The translations under genes were made by a program, and so were the position numbers. The notes beneath the pieces were generated by a model. That model was not told the DNA's origin, made no database searches, and saw nothing but the letters and a program-made list of their open reading frames with translations. From the NCBI GenBank assembly GCA_938743325.2, contig OW568897.1, forward strand, positions 1 to 64,000: a stretch of 64,000 nucleotides of DNA, written 5' to 3'. Shown here piece by piece: positions 17,687 through 26,692 of this stretch. How positions within the stretch are numbered: the first letter of the stretch is position 1; each line of letters starts with the position of its first letter. The DNA is from Pycnococcus provasolii. Taxonomy: Eukaryota > Chlorophyta > Pseudoscourfieldiophyceae > Pseudoscourfieldiales > Pycnococcaceae.

Positions 17687-18058
17687 CTACTTTACACATT
17701 TGGTTTTATTGTGCGCCCTCCACCGTGCGAGGTCGTCGTAGTAGACGGTCCACACGCACGCCTCACACGGCGGCGCCGACTGGCAGCATTGCGTCGGTCC
17801 CGGTTCTCGTGGCGGCCTGTTGTCATACGGTGGTACAAACAACGGCAACTCTTCGGTTTTCGCGTGCGTGCACTGGCAGAATCTGCGTTTGCACGTTTCG
17901 CAGAGTGGTGGTGGCGGTTCCCGCGTGTCTCTCCCGCTGCTGTTCGTCGTGTGCGCCCGTGCGTACGTTCTGAACCCGTTGAGCGGCACCAGTGCGCCTG
18001 CTGTGGCAACACAAGTCGCCGGCGAGCACACGACCACCCTTGCTAGCGCGTGTCGCAT
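17687..18058 (-). CDS. OXLD1-like small mitochondrial Cys-rich protein
   Basis: A 123-residue protein starting at ATG 18058; the frame further upstream lacks an ATG. The first 35 residues are basic, hydroxylated and without acids, like a mitochondrial targeting peptide. A CETCKRRFCQC cluster follows. The C-terminus holds the oxidoreductase-like domain: PPREPGPTQCCQSAPPC then EACVWTVYYDDLARW. The pattern CCxSxCxxCVWxxYxxDL is diagnostic of that short domain, found in human OXLD1 and fungal relatives; its biochemical role is poorly defined. It is convergent with SF3B2, with only 39 bases between the stops, so the 3' UTRs must overlap. Confidence 0.8.
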   Translation of the reverse strand: MRHALARVVVCSPATCVATAGALVPLNGFRTYARAHTTNSSGRDTREPPPPLCETCKRRFCQCTHAKTEELPLFVPPYDNRPPREPGPTQCCQSAPPCEACVWTVYYDDLARWRAHNKTKCVK

Positions 18059-18429
18059 ACCTTTATGGCTTTTGCTTGGCGGTGGGCGGCATGCGAGTAT
18101 GCGACGACGCGGTCCGGGGAGGAGGAAACCCCGAACTCGATCCTCGATTTGGGGGTTGGCGCGCGCCACGGGTCGTTCTCGCCGTTCTTTCTCCCTCGCC
18201 TTTTCCTTTTCCGTCGCCCCCCCCCACCCTCGAAGCCACGATATGATGATGGCCGCAGGGGCTCGTGCTCCTGGGCTCGGAGGGGGGGCCGTGCCGCGCG
18301 TCTACCGCGCGCTCGGTCGCGTGCAGCACGAGGTGCGTGCGCACTGGCGCCGGCCGCGTCTTGCAAGGAAGACACATATCACTCACGCACACTTTCACAC
18401 ACAACAAACACCAGTTTGCGTCTGCGCCG

Positions 18430-18693
18430 ATGCGCTCAAGCCCGTTCGCGGATAACCCGTGGTTTCTCTGCGTTGTCGTCACCATCCTGCTCGCCACCGT
18501 GCTTCTGATTGGTGGAACGCGCTCGTCACTTGCTCACGCAGGACGCGCCGTCGCGGCTGCACCCAAATCAAGGTCTGTCCAGGCAACAGCAGTGCACAAA
18601 GAGGGTGCTGTCGCAAACGTTGAAACAAAACCAGAAACGAGCGACGAGAGCTCTCGGCACAGGCTACGCGCTAGTCGGTTGAGATTTTTGTGA
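18430..18693 (+). CDS. Small single-pass membrane protein, hypothetical
   Basis: An ATG at 18430 starts an 87-residue frame. Residues 9-28 (PWFLCVVVTILLATVLLIGG) form one hydrophobic helix, followed by an Ala/Ser/Lys-rich tail. No family recognised. It is divergent from the OXLD1-like gene, with 371 bases between start codons, and is followed by an A/T-rich stretch that could be a 3' end. It is short and could be chance, but the helix placement is what a small membrane protein would have. Confidence 0.4.
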   Translation: MRSSPFADNPWFLCVVVTILLATVLLIGGTRSSLAHAGRAVAAAPKSRSVQATAVHKEGAVANVETKPETSDESSRHRLRASRLRFL

Positions 18694-18879
18694 AAAAAGT
18701 AAAAGATATTTTTTGATTTAATCGCACGCGCCTAAGAAAAAAAGGCGATAAAAAGAGCACATGATCATCTCCTCCACATGTCCACCAAATATTCTTTTTT
18801 TTTTTTCCATCAAGACTGTTCCCACCAAAAGCCCCTTGCACAAGAAGAGAGAAGCAAAAAAAATTGCAGTTGGCTTCTT

Positions 18880-20703
18880 CTACGACGGCATGTACGTCGA
18901 TGTGTCAATGGAGTCAGGAAGTTCCTTGATGTCGACGTCGAAGCGCTCCTGAACCTGGTTCAGCACGTTCGAGTCCTTCTCGCTCGACACGAAGGTGATG
19001 GCAAGACCCTTGGTGCCGAAGCGGCCAGCGCGACCTACGCGGTGCAGGTAGGTATCCGCTCCGTTGCCGAGGTGCGATCGCGATGCCTCTCCTCCCGTGG
19101 CGGCACCTGCTCCCGCACCCGCAGGCTCCTCCGCCTTTGACTCGGGCATGTCGTAGTTGATCACGATGTTCACGCGCTCGATGTCAATTCCACGTCCCAC
19201 GAGGTCCGTTGCGACAAGGATGCGCTTCTGCCCCTCCTTGAACTCCTTGTACCTCTTGAGGCGCTCGTCCTGGCTCAGCTTAGCGTGAATGCACATGCAT
19301 GGGAAGTTGCACTCGATGAGAAGCTTGTTCAGCTCGATGCACCGTGCGACACTCTTCACGAAAATCACAACCTGGTTGAAGTCGAGTGCGTCGAGGAGGT
19401 CGTTCAGCTTGCGGTTCTTCTCATCCTCGTTCAGCATCGTGTAGTGCTGCACGAGTCCGTGAAGCGTCAGCTTCGCCTCGTCGTCGACAATCACCTCCAT
19501 CGGATCGGTCATGAATCTCTTGACGACTGGTCGGATTTCCTTGGAGAGCGTCGCGGAGAACATCATCGTCTGCTTGTCATGTGGCGTCATCTTGAAGATC
19601 TCCTGAACGTCCGCGCGCATGTCGAGTGCCTCGAGCATTTTGTCACCTGATTTGCAAATAAAAAGAAAAGGTAAGTTTGTGTTAGTTGGCACAAGAACGT
19701 CGTTGGTTGGTTGAAAGACGAAAAAGGTGAAGAAGAAGAAAAAAAGGTCGTACACTCGTCGAGAACGAAGTGACGCACGTGCTTCAGCTTGAGTGCGCCA
19801 TCCTTCGCAAGCGCCTTGATGCGTCCCGGCGTACCCACGATGACGTGCGGGCACTCCTTCTCGAGCATCTCCTTCTGCTGCTTGACGTTGACACCACCGA
19901 AGATGACGCCAACCTTTGTGTCAGGTCGGTACACGCTGAAGCGTTCGAATTCGTGGCAGATCTGGTACGCGAGCTCGCGCGTGTGGCAGAGCACAACCGC
20001 GTGGATTTCTCCGTCGACGGGCTCAATCTGCTGCAGCACAGCAAGAACGAACACTGCCGTCTTACCCATGCCTGATTTCGCTTGGCAGATGACATCCATG
20101 CCAAGGATAGCCTGAGGGATACACTCGTGCTGAACTGCAGGAGTTTACACCACGAATGAAGAGAAGAGAGAGAGAGGAGAGAGAGAGAGAGTGTGTGGAG
20201 CACAGAGATTGTTGTTGTTGTTGTTGTTGTTCTTTGTCAGCACACGTATTTGTTTGTGAATGGCAGGGTAGGTGTTTGTTGTTGTTTTCCCGTTCGAAGT
20301 GACTGAGTGACACTGACTCGCCGTGATCCGTGAAGACAAGGAATGAGTTGTCCAAGTTGGCTCACGCAAAGGAGGTCGTTTTGTCGTCGTTCCACCCGAA
20401 GAAGAATACACTTGAGCTAACAATAAAAAGAAAAAACAGGTCGAGACATGTACAAGTCTATCCACACCACCAGTGCGGACATCTTGTTGTTGATACGAAA
20501 GCAATCTGCATACCTTCTGAAGGGTGTTCGAACCCGCAGTCTCCGATGGCGCGCAGCAGCTCCGGCTTGAGGAGGAAGTCGCGGAATCCCGAGGAGTGTA
20601 TGCCGACGTATCCCTTCTTGGCATTTGGCGCGTCTCCCGCGGTTTTCTCCGCGGCGGTCTCCTCCTCCTCGTAGTCGACGAGCTCTTCTTCCGCGTCCGC
20701 CAT
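18880..20703 (-). CDS. DDX39B: DECD-box RNA helicase UAP56/Sub2 (DDX39B)
   Basis: An ATP-dependent RNA helicase of spliceosome assembly and the TREX mRNA export complex. Three exons: 20703-20514, 20134-19754 and 19646-18880, with introns of 379 and 107 bases bounded by GT and AG; phases agree and give 445 residues. Exon 1 ends GFEHPSE and exon 2 opens [18 protein letters not shown], the Q-motif region. Then come AKSGMGKTA (Walker A), [18 protein letters not shown] (DECD), [21 protein letters not shown] and [13 protein letters not shown]. The DECD box identifies the UAP56 branch among DEAD proteins. One oddity is an insert of about 25 Ala/Gly-rich residues between YDMPES and ADTYLHRV, where animal and yeast proteins have only a residue or two. 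Confidence 0.96.
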
Positions 20704-21243
20704 GGTGATAAAAGGAATAAAGGGAAGGGAGTGTGTGTGTGTGTTTGAGATCGCGAAGGAGCGAAGAGGCGTGATAGGAAGGAAGAGGCGGGGCCGGGAA
20801 GGGAACGCAAGTGGGGCAGGGGAGGGGGAGGGGGAGGGGGAGGGAAAACCCTAGAAGGGGAAGTCGTTCAGGAAGCGATCGACTTCGACGGGAAAGGAAA
20901 GCAGGCGAGAAGGGCATCGGGCGGGACTCCTGAAGGAGAAGGACGTTTTCCCAGTGGGGCGCGAAGAACGAAGGACAGACACACCAGTGAGGTTCCCTCC
21001 AGGTGCCCTCGCAGAAGAAGGGAAATCGAGTTTCGGGGTTTATTTTATTATCACGGCTCCGCCTTGCGTTCCCCCACCTCGTTCCCCCTTGCTTTTCCCC
21101 CTCCCTCTTCCCTCTTCCAACCGGGACCCTTCCCTACTTTTTAGAGTCGTCGGAGAGGGGTTGGTCCAAACACGCCGTACATAACTGTTCTGGGCCATCA
21201 TCATTATTGCAGAAACCACCTGTAGAAGCAGTCCTGAAGGCAT

Positions 21244-23391
21244 ATGGGCGACGACGGGGACGGGGACGTGGTCATGGACATGGACGTGGAAGGCACAAAC
21301 GCAACGCCACCTTCGCCTCCCTTGTGCTCGTTCAACGCACTGCCCGCGCACATAACGGCCACCGTACTCTTCCACCTCGACTTCCCGGAGGACGTCGTGC
21401 ACGCTAGCCACGTGTGCAGGCTCTGGCGCGCGATTTTGTGCGACAACGGCGCGTCGGCGGCGAACTTCTACGCACGCAGGCTCTCTGCCGTCGAAGACTC
21501 AACCTCGGCTCATAACTCAGCCTCCACCGCGGACGACGCTTCAAGTAGCGCTTCCGATTCTGCAAACGGCGCTTCGTTGCGTCGCCTCTACCTCGCGAAA
21601 GCACTCGCGCTCGGATGGCGACGCGCGATACCGAACACGTCCAAGTTAGTTTTCAGCGTGAGACACGGCGCCGGGTTTGGCGCATTTGCACTCCTGCCTG
21701 ACGGACTTGGAGGATGCAGGCACATGCTTCACGCACCGTACGCCGTTATTCCACACAGAGGCGGATGCAGTGACGCAGCCGCCGCGGCACGACCGCCGAA
21801 AGTTAGACTTCACCTCGCCGACGCCGACGCCGACGGGCTTGGGTGTGCCGACGTGCGAAGCAGACGTCTGCGCGCCGTTCAGTTCGAGGAGGGTGCGCCA
21901 GGACCGCCCAAGCCGTCGATTCGTGCGGACGACGCGCTGAGACGGTGCGCGGTCGTCGTCCTAGACAACGTCACCGCACAGTTAAGTGCAACCGGGGACA
22001 CGGCGGCTGTTTGGATTGACGCGAGGCGTGCCGCAACCCTTCGCATGGCGCACCCTGCCACGGCACCCGTGTGCCTGCTCGGCTCGGGAGAGTCGCCTTG
22101 CCTGCTAGCCGGAGGAAGGCACGGATTCGAAATGTGGCGTCTAAGCAGACCCATCCCTCGCATTCCAAATGCAGATGCGCGTCTCGTCGTGAGACGTCTC
22201 GTGCCACCTCCACCCGTTCCACTGTTTGGATTCGCACCCGCATCTGTCGTCGTCTGGTCGACGACGACGACGGCGACGATGGCGAGTACAACAGCAGCTC
22301 TTGACGAGGACGAGGAGAATGCGCACGTACACGTCGCGGCGATGGCGAACGACGGACAGTGTGCCATCCTTCGAAACCACAAACTCACAGCGGCGACTAT
22401 GGCATCCACCGACACCGCTGCTCCTCCGAGCGAAAATTGGATTGCGCTTCCGCTTCCATCGGCACTCACGGGCATGGGGTCCGAAGACATCGTCGCCGCA
22501 GGAACACTGCGTCTGCTGCGCGGCGCTGGTGGATTCGTGGGTCAAGGCACAGGCTTGGTGACCACCGTGCACCGCCTCACGGATGCCAGCTCCTCGCCGC
22601 GCACGGGTGGCGGCGATGGCGGCGACGCGGAAAGCAGCACCGCGATGCACCAGTCTCCCGCACCAGCCTCGCCGCCTCGCAGCGAATCACGTGCCGTACG
22701 TGACGGCGTCGTGTCTCATTTAGTCGCGTACGCGCTCGACCCGGAACCTCGCCTGGCTTGGCACACGGAGGTGCGTTGCCACGGCGCTCTCCTGGCCCTT
22801 GACGCTGCACCTCCGTGGATCGCCGCCATCGCGGCGGATGGCGCGCTCCTGCTCTTTCGCGCTCGCGATGGAAGCCTGGCAAGACGATTGCCACACCCTG
22901 AGGTGGACGGTGCGCCTGCGCCAACCCCGAGCGGCGTGCGCTTACCACCAGGTGCACTGCTGCGCCCGGCAGGTTTGAATGGCAGCACCGGCTCTGTGGC
23001 GGGGGGACCCTCCTCCGATAAGCAGCCTACAATTACCGACGCAAGCGTGCAGTTCGGGCCCTTCGCTGAGAAAGACGTCGACGTCGTTGGCTCGCGTGAC
23101 TTGTACGTTCTCGTTGAGAGAGTCGCTGGCTCGCACGACCTTGGAATCGGTCGAACGGGTGGCATGGCCATGGCATCGCCGGCGCGCGCCTTGTCGATTA
23201 CCAGGCACAGCGTCGATGACACGGCTGCGGCGTCTGAACATCCGCCGCCACCTCCGACTTGCTTGTGTGGAGATACAAGCGTACTGAGATGGCGTCATAT
23301 GGAGAATGGCTCACGTCGATCCTTCTACTGCTGTGCTGGCAAACGCCGCGCTACCGTGGGCAAGTGCAACTTCATCCAGTACTACGAGTGA
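21244..23391 (+). CDS. F-box protein with C-terminal GRF-type zinc finger
   Basis: A 715-residue frame. Residues about 27-65 (FNALPAHITATVLFHLDFPEDVVHASHVCRLW in outline) fit an F-box, which would bind Skp1 in an SCF ubiquitin ligase. The middle 500 residues are Ala-rich, low in recognised motifs and may form a beta-propeller-like repeat region; I cannot assign it. The C-terminus, CLCGDTSVLRWRH...RRSFYCCAGKR...CNFIQYYE, has the C-x-C-G, RxFYxC and C-x-F-x-[WQ] spacing of the GRF zinc finger, which binds single-stranded nucleic acid in other proteins. The pairing suggests a ligase adaptor linked to DNA or RNA, an inference. It is divergent from the UAP56 gene with 540 bases between starts. Confidence 0.65.
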   Translation: MGDDGDGDVVMDMDVEGTNATPPSPPLCSFNALPAHITATVLFHLDFPEDVVHASHVCRLWRAILCDNGASAANFYARRLSAVEDSTSAHNSASTADDASSSASDSANGASLRRLYLAKALALGWRRAIPNTSKLVFSVRHGAGFGAFALLPDGLGGCRHMLHAPYAVIPHRGGCSDAAAAARPPKVRLHLADADADGLGCADVRSRRLRAVQFEEGAPGPPKPSIRADDALRRCAVVVLDNVTAQLSATGDTAAVWIDARRAATLRMAHPATAPVCLLGSGESPCLLAGGRHGFEMWRLSRPIPRIPNADARLVVRRLVPPPPVPLFGFAPASVVVWSTTTTATMASTTAALDEDEENAHVHVAAMANDGQCAILRNHKLTAATMASTDTAAPPSENWIALPLPSALTGMGSEDIVAAGTLRLLRGAGGFVGQGTGLVTTVHRLTDASSSPRTGGGDGGDAESSTAMHQSPAPASPPRSESRAVRDGVVSHLVAYALDPEPRLAWHTEVRCHGALLALDAAPPWIAAIAADGALLLFRARDGSLARRLPHPEVDGAPAPTPSGVRLPPGALLRPAGLNGSTGSVAGGPSSDKQPTITDASVQFGPFAEKDVDVVGSRDLYVLVERVAGSHDLGIGRTGGMAMASPARALSITRHSVDDTAAASEHPPPPPTCLCGDTSVLRWRHMENGSRRSFYCCAGKRRATVGKCNFIQYYE

Positions 23392-23548
23392 CGTGAGTGG
23401 AGACGACTCATAGTTTGCTCTGTGTATATTTTTTTCTTCATCTATGTAATTTGTTTACTTTCATGTGCAATAGAATTTTCTTTTTTTTTTCTCTCTTATT
23501 TTTTCTTTGTATGCTGCTCTGTAGGCATCCAACGAAATAATATCATAT

Positions 23549-24631
23549 TCACAGCCTGAACGACGTCTTCGAGAACAGGTCGCGCACCTTTTTCGCGTCG
23601 TCAGCGCCGAGTGACTTATCTGGGAAGCTCACGCTGTAGTGCACGAACATGTTTCCTCGTCGCCCAGCACTATTGTACACGGGCATGCCCTCGTTGGCGA
23701 TGCGCTGCACATCCCCAGGCCGCGTCACGCCGCCGACGTTCAACTTCACCTTGCGACCGTCGAGGTGCGTGATCGCCTTGCCAAATCCCACGAGCGCCTC
23801 CGTGAGCGTGATCGTGAGGTCGTAGTGCAGGTCGTTGCCGTCGCGTCGGAACTTGATTTCAGGCACGCTCACCTCACGAACGACAAGCTTCAAGTCGCCG
23901 TGGTCGCCGTCAATCAGCGGCTCGCCGTGCTCGAAGAACGAAAGTTCCTGTCCGTCTTTCATGCCCGGGTCCACGTCAACAGTCAAAAACTCGCTCTCTC
24001 GAACGAGCTTAACGTTCGGGCACTCCTCGCACTCCTGCACCTGAAACTGCTGAAACATGCCCGGTCCGATCTGCTTCGTGCGCATTTTCGCCCTGCACTT
24101 GCACTTTCTCGTTCCCTTGGCGGGCTTGATGACGTTCTTATCTCGCGTGATGCGCAGCGACGTTCCCAAGTAGAGTTCCTGCAGGTTGAGCTGGATCTCC
24201 GTGCGCACCGTCTCACCGCGCTTTTCCTGCTCCTCCTCCTCCTGACCGCCCATTCCTCCAAATCCGAAGGGGTTTCCGCCGCCAAAGAATGCGGAGAAGA
24301 TGTCCGACGGGTCACCCCCTCCCCCTCGCCCCTCCTGCGCCTCGTGCTGCTTGAGTCCCTCCTCCCCGTGCCTGTCGTAAATTTTTCGCTTCTTCTCATC
24401 GGAGAGCACCTCGTACGCGCTGCTGATTTCCGCGAACTTGGCGGTTGCCGCTTCGTCGCCCTTGTTTTTGTCTGGGTGGTACTGCACGGCGAGTTTCCTG
24501 TACGCCTTTTTGATCTGCGCGTCCGTCGCCCCTCTGGCTAGTCCGAGTGTTGCGTAGAAGTCCTTGGCGAGTACGAGAGCGGGCCAGAGGCATAAGAGGA
24601 GGATCACGGAAAGCAAGCGAGAGAACGCCAT
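23549..24631 (-). CDS. DNAJB11: ER luminal DnaJ, ERdj3/DNAJB11-like
   Basis: A J-domain co-chaperone of the ER Hsp70 BiP, 360 residues from ATG 24631. The first 22 residues (MAFSRLLSVILLLCLWPALV) are a signal peptide. The J domain follows immediately (DFYATLGLARGATDAQIKKAY, HPDK at about 52-55), then a Gly/Phe region with FGGGNPFGFGG. The substrate-binding region has a reduced Cys set (KCKCRAKM, QECEECPN) in place of four full CxxCxGxG repeats, as in ERdj3. The rest is the beta-rich DnaJ C-terminal domain. No KDEL-type tail is present, which fits ERdj3. Upstream codons extend the frame but offer only GTG. It is head-to-head with SDF2. Confidence 0.93.
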   Translation of the reverse strand: MAFSRLLSVILLLCLWPALVLAKDFYATLGLARGATDAQIKKAYRKLAVQYHPDKNKGDEAATAKFAEISSAYEVLSDEKKRKIYDRHGEEGLKQHEAQEGRGGGGDPSDIFSAFFGGGNPFGFGGMGGQEEEEQEKRGETVRTEIQLNLQELYLGTSLRITRDKNVIKPAKGTRKCKCRAKMRTKQIGPGMFQQFQVQECEECPNVKLVRESEFLTVDVDPGMKDGQELSFFEHGEPLIDGDHGDLKLVVREVSVPEIKFRRDGNDLHYDLTITLTEALVGFGKAITHLDGRKVKLNVGGVTRPGDVQRIANEGMPVYNSAGRRGNMFVHYSVSFPDKSLGADDAKKVRDLFSKTSFRL

Positions 24632-24892
24632 GGTGCCGTGCACGGAGCCTAGAGTATGGTGGATTGCGATCGGGCAGAAAAGAACGCCGGAGAAGTGTTT
24701 GTTCTGGAACCACCACCACTTGAGGCGAAGGGAGGAAAGGCGAAGGTTTCAAGAACCCCTTGGGACATTGCATTCGGGGATGGGAATCAGCCTTGATGAC
24801 GCATGAGGGGGGGAGGAAGCAAGGGTTCAGGACTTCAGGGAGGCTCCCCCCGACAGATTAGTAGTAGTCCCAACACTCTCCCCGATAGACTA
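24632..24892. promoter_or_regulatory. Shared divergent promoter of ERdj3 and SDF2
   Basis: Only 261 bases separate the two start codons. Two TTCnnGAA palindromes, the core of heat-shock elements, occur at 24702-24709 and 24748-24755. A TGATGACGCA word, similar to CRE/UPR-type sites, lies at about 24794-24803. No TATA box is visible. The factor assignments are guesses from short matches. Confidence 0.5.
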
Positions 24893-25552
24893 ATGATGCT
24901 GGGAATGCTCGTACCCTTCTTAGCTCTCCTCTTCATGGGAGCTGCATCCTCCGAAGCGTCCGAAGTCATCGTCACGTGCGGATCGTCTGTCAAGCTACAG
25001 CACGACCGCACCAAGTACCGCCTGCACTCGCACGAAGTGCAGTACGGAAGCGGATCGGGACAGCAGTCGGTCACGGGATACAAGGACGGCGACGACAGCA
25101 ACGACTACTGGATCGTTCACGGAGCCTTCCGCACAAACTGCACGCAGGGAACGCCCATCGAAAGCGGGACCGTCGTGCGCCTGCGCCACGTAAACACGGG
25201 AAAGTGGCTGCACTCACACCTTCACAGGAGTCCCATCAGCGGGAACCTCGAGGTGAGCGCGTACGACGGAGGAACGGTGGAGGGATCGGACAGCGGAGAC
25301 AACTGGGAGGTCAACCTCGACGCCGGCGGCAAGTGGAAGCGTGACCAGCGCGTTCGTTTTAAGCACGTTGACACGCAGCACTGGCTTCACAGTCACGACA
25401 AACGCTTCGGCCGTCCGATCGCAGGACAGCAGGAGATTTGCGCCGTGCAGAAGAAGACAAACGACGCGCTTTGGTTCGCGGGCGAGGGCGTGTACTTCCC
25501 GGAGAGGGAAAAGCCGAGCGCTTATCTGAAGACGCCGCACGAGGACCTGTGA
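24893..25552 (+). CDS. SDF2: SDF2-like MIR-domain protein of the ER
   Basis: SDF2 proteins act in ER protein quality control and bind ERdj3. From ATG 24893 the product is 219 residues with a signal peptide (MMLGMLVPFLALLFMGAASS); an in-frame Met 30 codons earlier would bury this signal, so the later one is preferred. Three MIR repeats follow, each with the WLHSH-type core: YRLHSHEVQYGSGSGQQSVT, GKWLHSHLHRSPISGNLEVS and QHWLHSHDKRFGRPIAGQQE. Spacing and length match SDF2/SDF2L1. The last four residues are HEDL, close to the HDEL/KDEL retrieval signals, which suggests retention in the ER lumen. Confidence 0.94.
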   Translation: MMLGMLVPFLALLFMGAASSEASEVIVTCGSSVKLQHDRTKYRLHSHEVQYGSGSGQQSVTGYKDGDDSNDYWIVHGAFRTNCTQGTPIESGTVVRLRHVNTGKWLHSHLHRSPISGNLEVSAYDGGTVEGSDSGDNWEVNLDAGGKWKRDQRVRFKHVDTQHWLHSHDKRFGRPIAGQQEICAVQKKTNDALWFAGEGVYFPEREKPSAYLKTPHEDL

Positions 25553-26692
25553 AGACAAAGTAACAACATGATTCTGCCAACTCAAGTCGTCGTTGCGTCC
25601 AAACATCCGCCCCTCGTGGTGGACATCGTCGTGGACTCCCTTTTTTCGTGCGCCTTGGACGATATTGGGGTTTTATACAGAGCGGCGAGGGGTTCGGGGT
25701 TTGGGTGGAATGGGCGAAGGAGAATTGTTTTCGCGACGGGGATACCTCGTGAGCCGGAGCGTGGCGCGATGGCGAGGCCTGCTTAGAGTTTAGACTGGTA
25801 GACTCGCCGCTTGCGAGGTTGCGAGGCGACTCCGGCGACGGACAGACGAGCGAGGGCACGGAGGGCCAGGGTTACAGACTGACTGTAACTGAGAGCCAAG
25901 CCCTCTCGTCTTCCTCCCTAGAGTCCCTTCCCTTCCTTCCCCTGCTCCGACTTCCGAGCCCGAGACTGAGAGAAGTCCGAGAGAAGGACGGCAAGGAGGC
26001 GTCGCCGTTATGAGCGACACACGTATTCGTGAGAAGAGGCGAGAACGAGTGAATTCCTGTACAAGCCGTGCCCTCCATAACTGCTCATTGCCATTATTGC
26101 CATGCAGCAGGTGGACTGCGAGTACGAGAGTAGAGTACGAGTGGAGTGCTCAGTGCAGAGTGCAGGGCTCCCCCCAAACCTTACCCTACCCGTCCGTTGT
26201 CCGTTGCAACCGGCCGGGTGGGCCCCTCCCCTCGAGGCCCTCCCTCCCTGCGAGTTAAGGGAAGTGTGGCCCTAACTCTGCACTGCACTAGTGACACTGC
26301 ACTGCTCGCCTCGCCTCGCCTCGTCTAGTGCCGTGCGCCGAGTGGTCGAGGCCATGCCACCGCTTGCAGCCTTGTCGACGTATTGTCTCCCCCGGGGGTG
26401 AGGCTGCCCGGTGAAGGGAGGCTGGTCTGGTTAGGTGGTCCGTCCTCCCCTCTCCCTCTCCCTCCCTCCCCCAAGACGAGACGACCGGACCGGACACCGG
26501 ACTGGTTCCCCCCTTATTCCCTCCCTCTCGGAACGGCAAAGGCAAAGGCAACCCAGAAGGAAGGCCGAAGGAAGGAACAACACGGCCAGGCCAACCTTTT
26601 GTCGTCATCGCTCAAGGCGCAGCTCAAGGCGCTCAGGTCGCCTCGCTTTGCTTTGCGCGTGCTGGTTAGAGGCGTCTGGTTAGTAGGCTTCC
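25553..26692. other. 1.1-kb intergenic region upstream of the dynein gene
   Basis: No gene supported. It is GC-rich, with pyrimidine runs at 26440-26475. The final 200 bases probably include the dynein promoter and 5' UTR. No TATA box or repeat stands out. Confidence 0.5.

Noticed and set aside
23392-23548. Possible small gene between the F-box protein and ERdj3
   Set aside because: Only T-rich 3' flank of two convergent genes.
24803-24892. Earlier Met for SDF2
   Set aside because: It would place 30 hydrophilic residues before a clear signal peptide.
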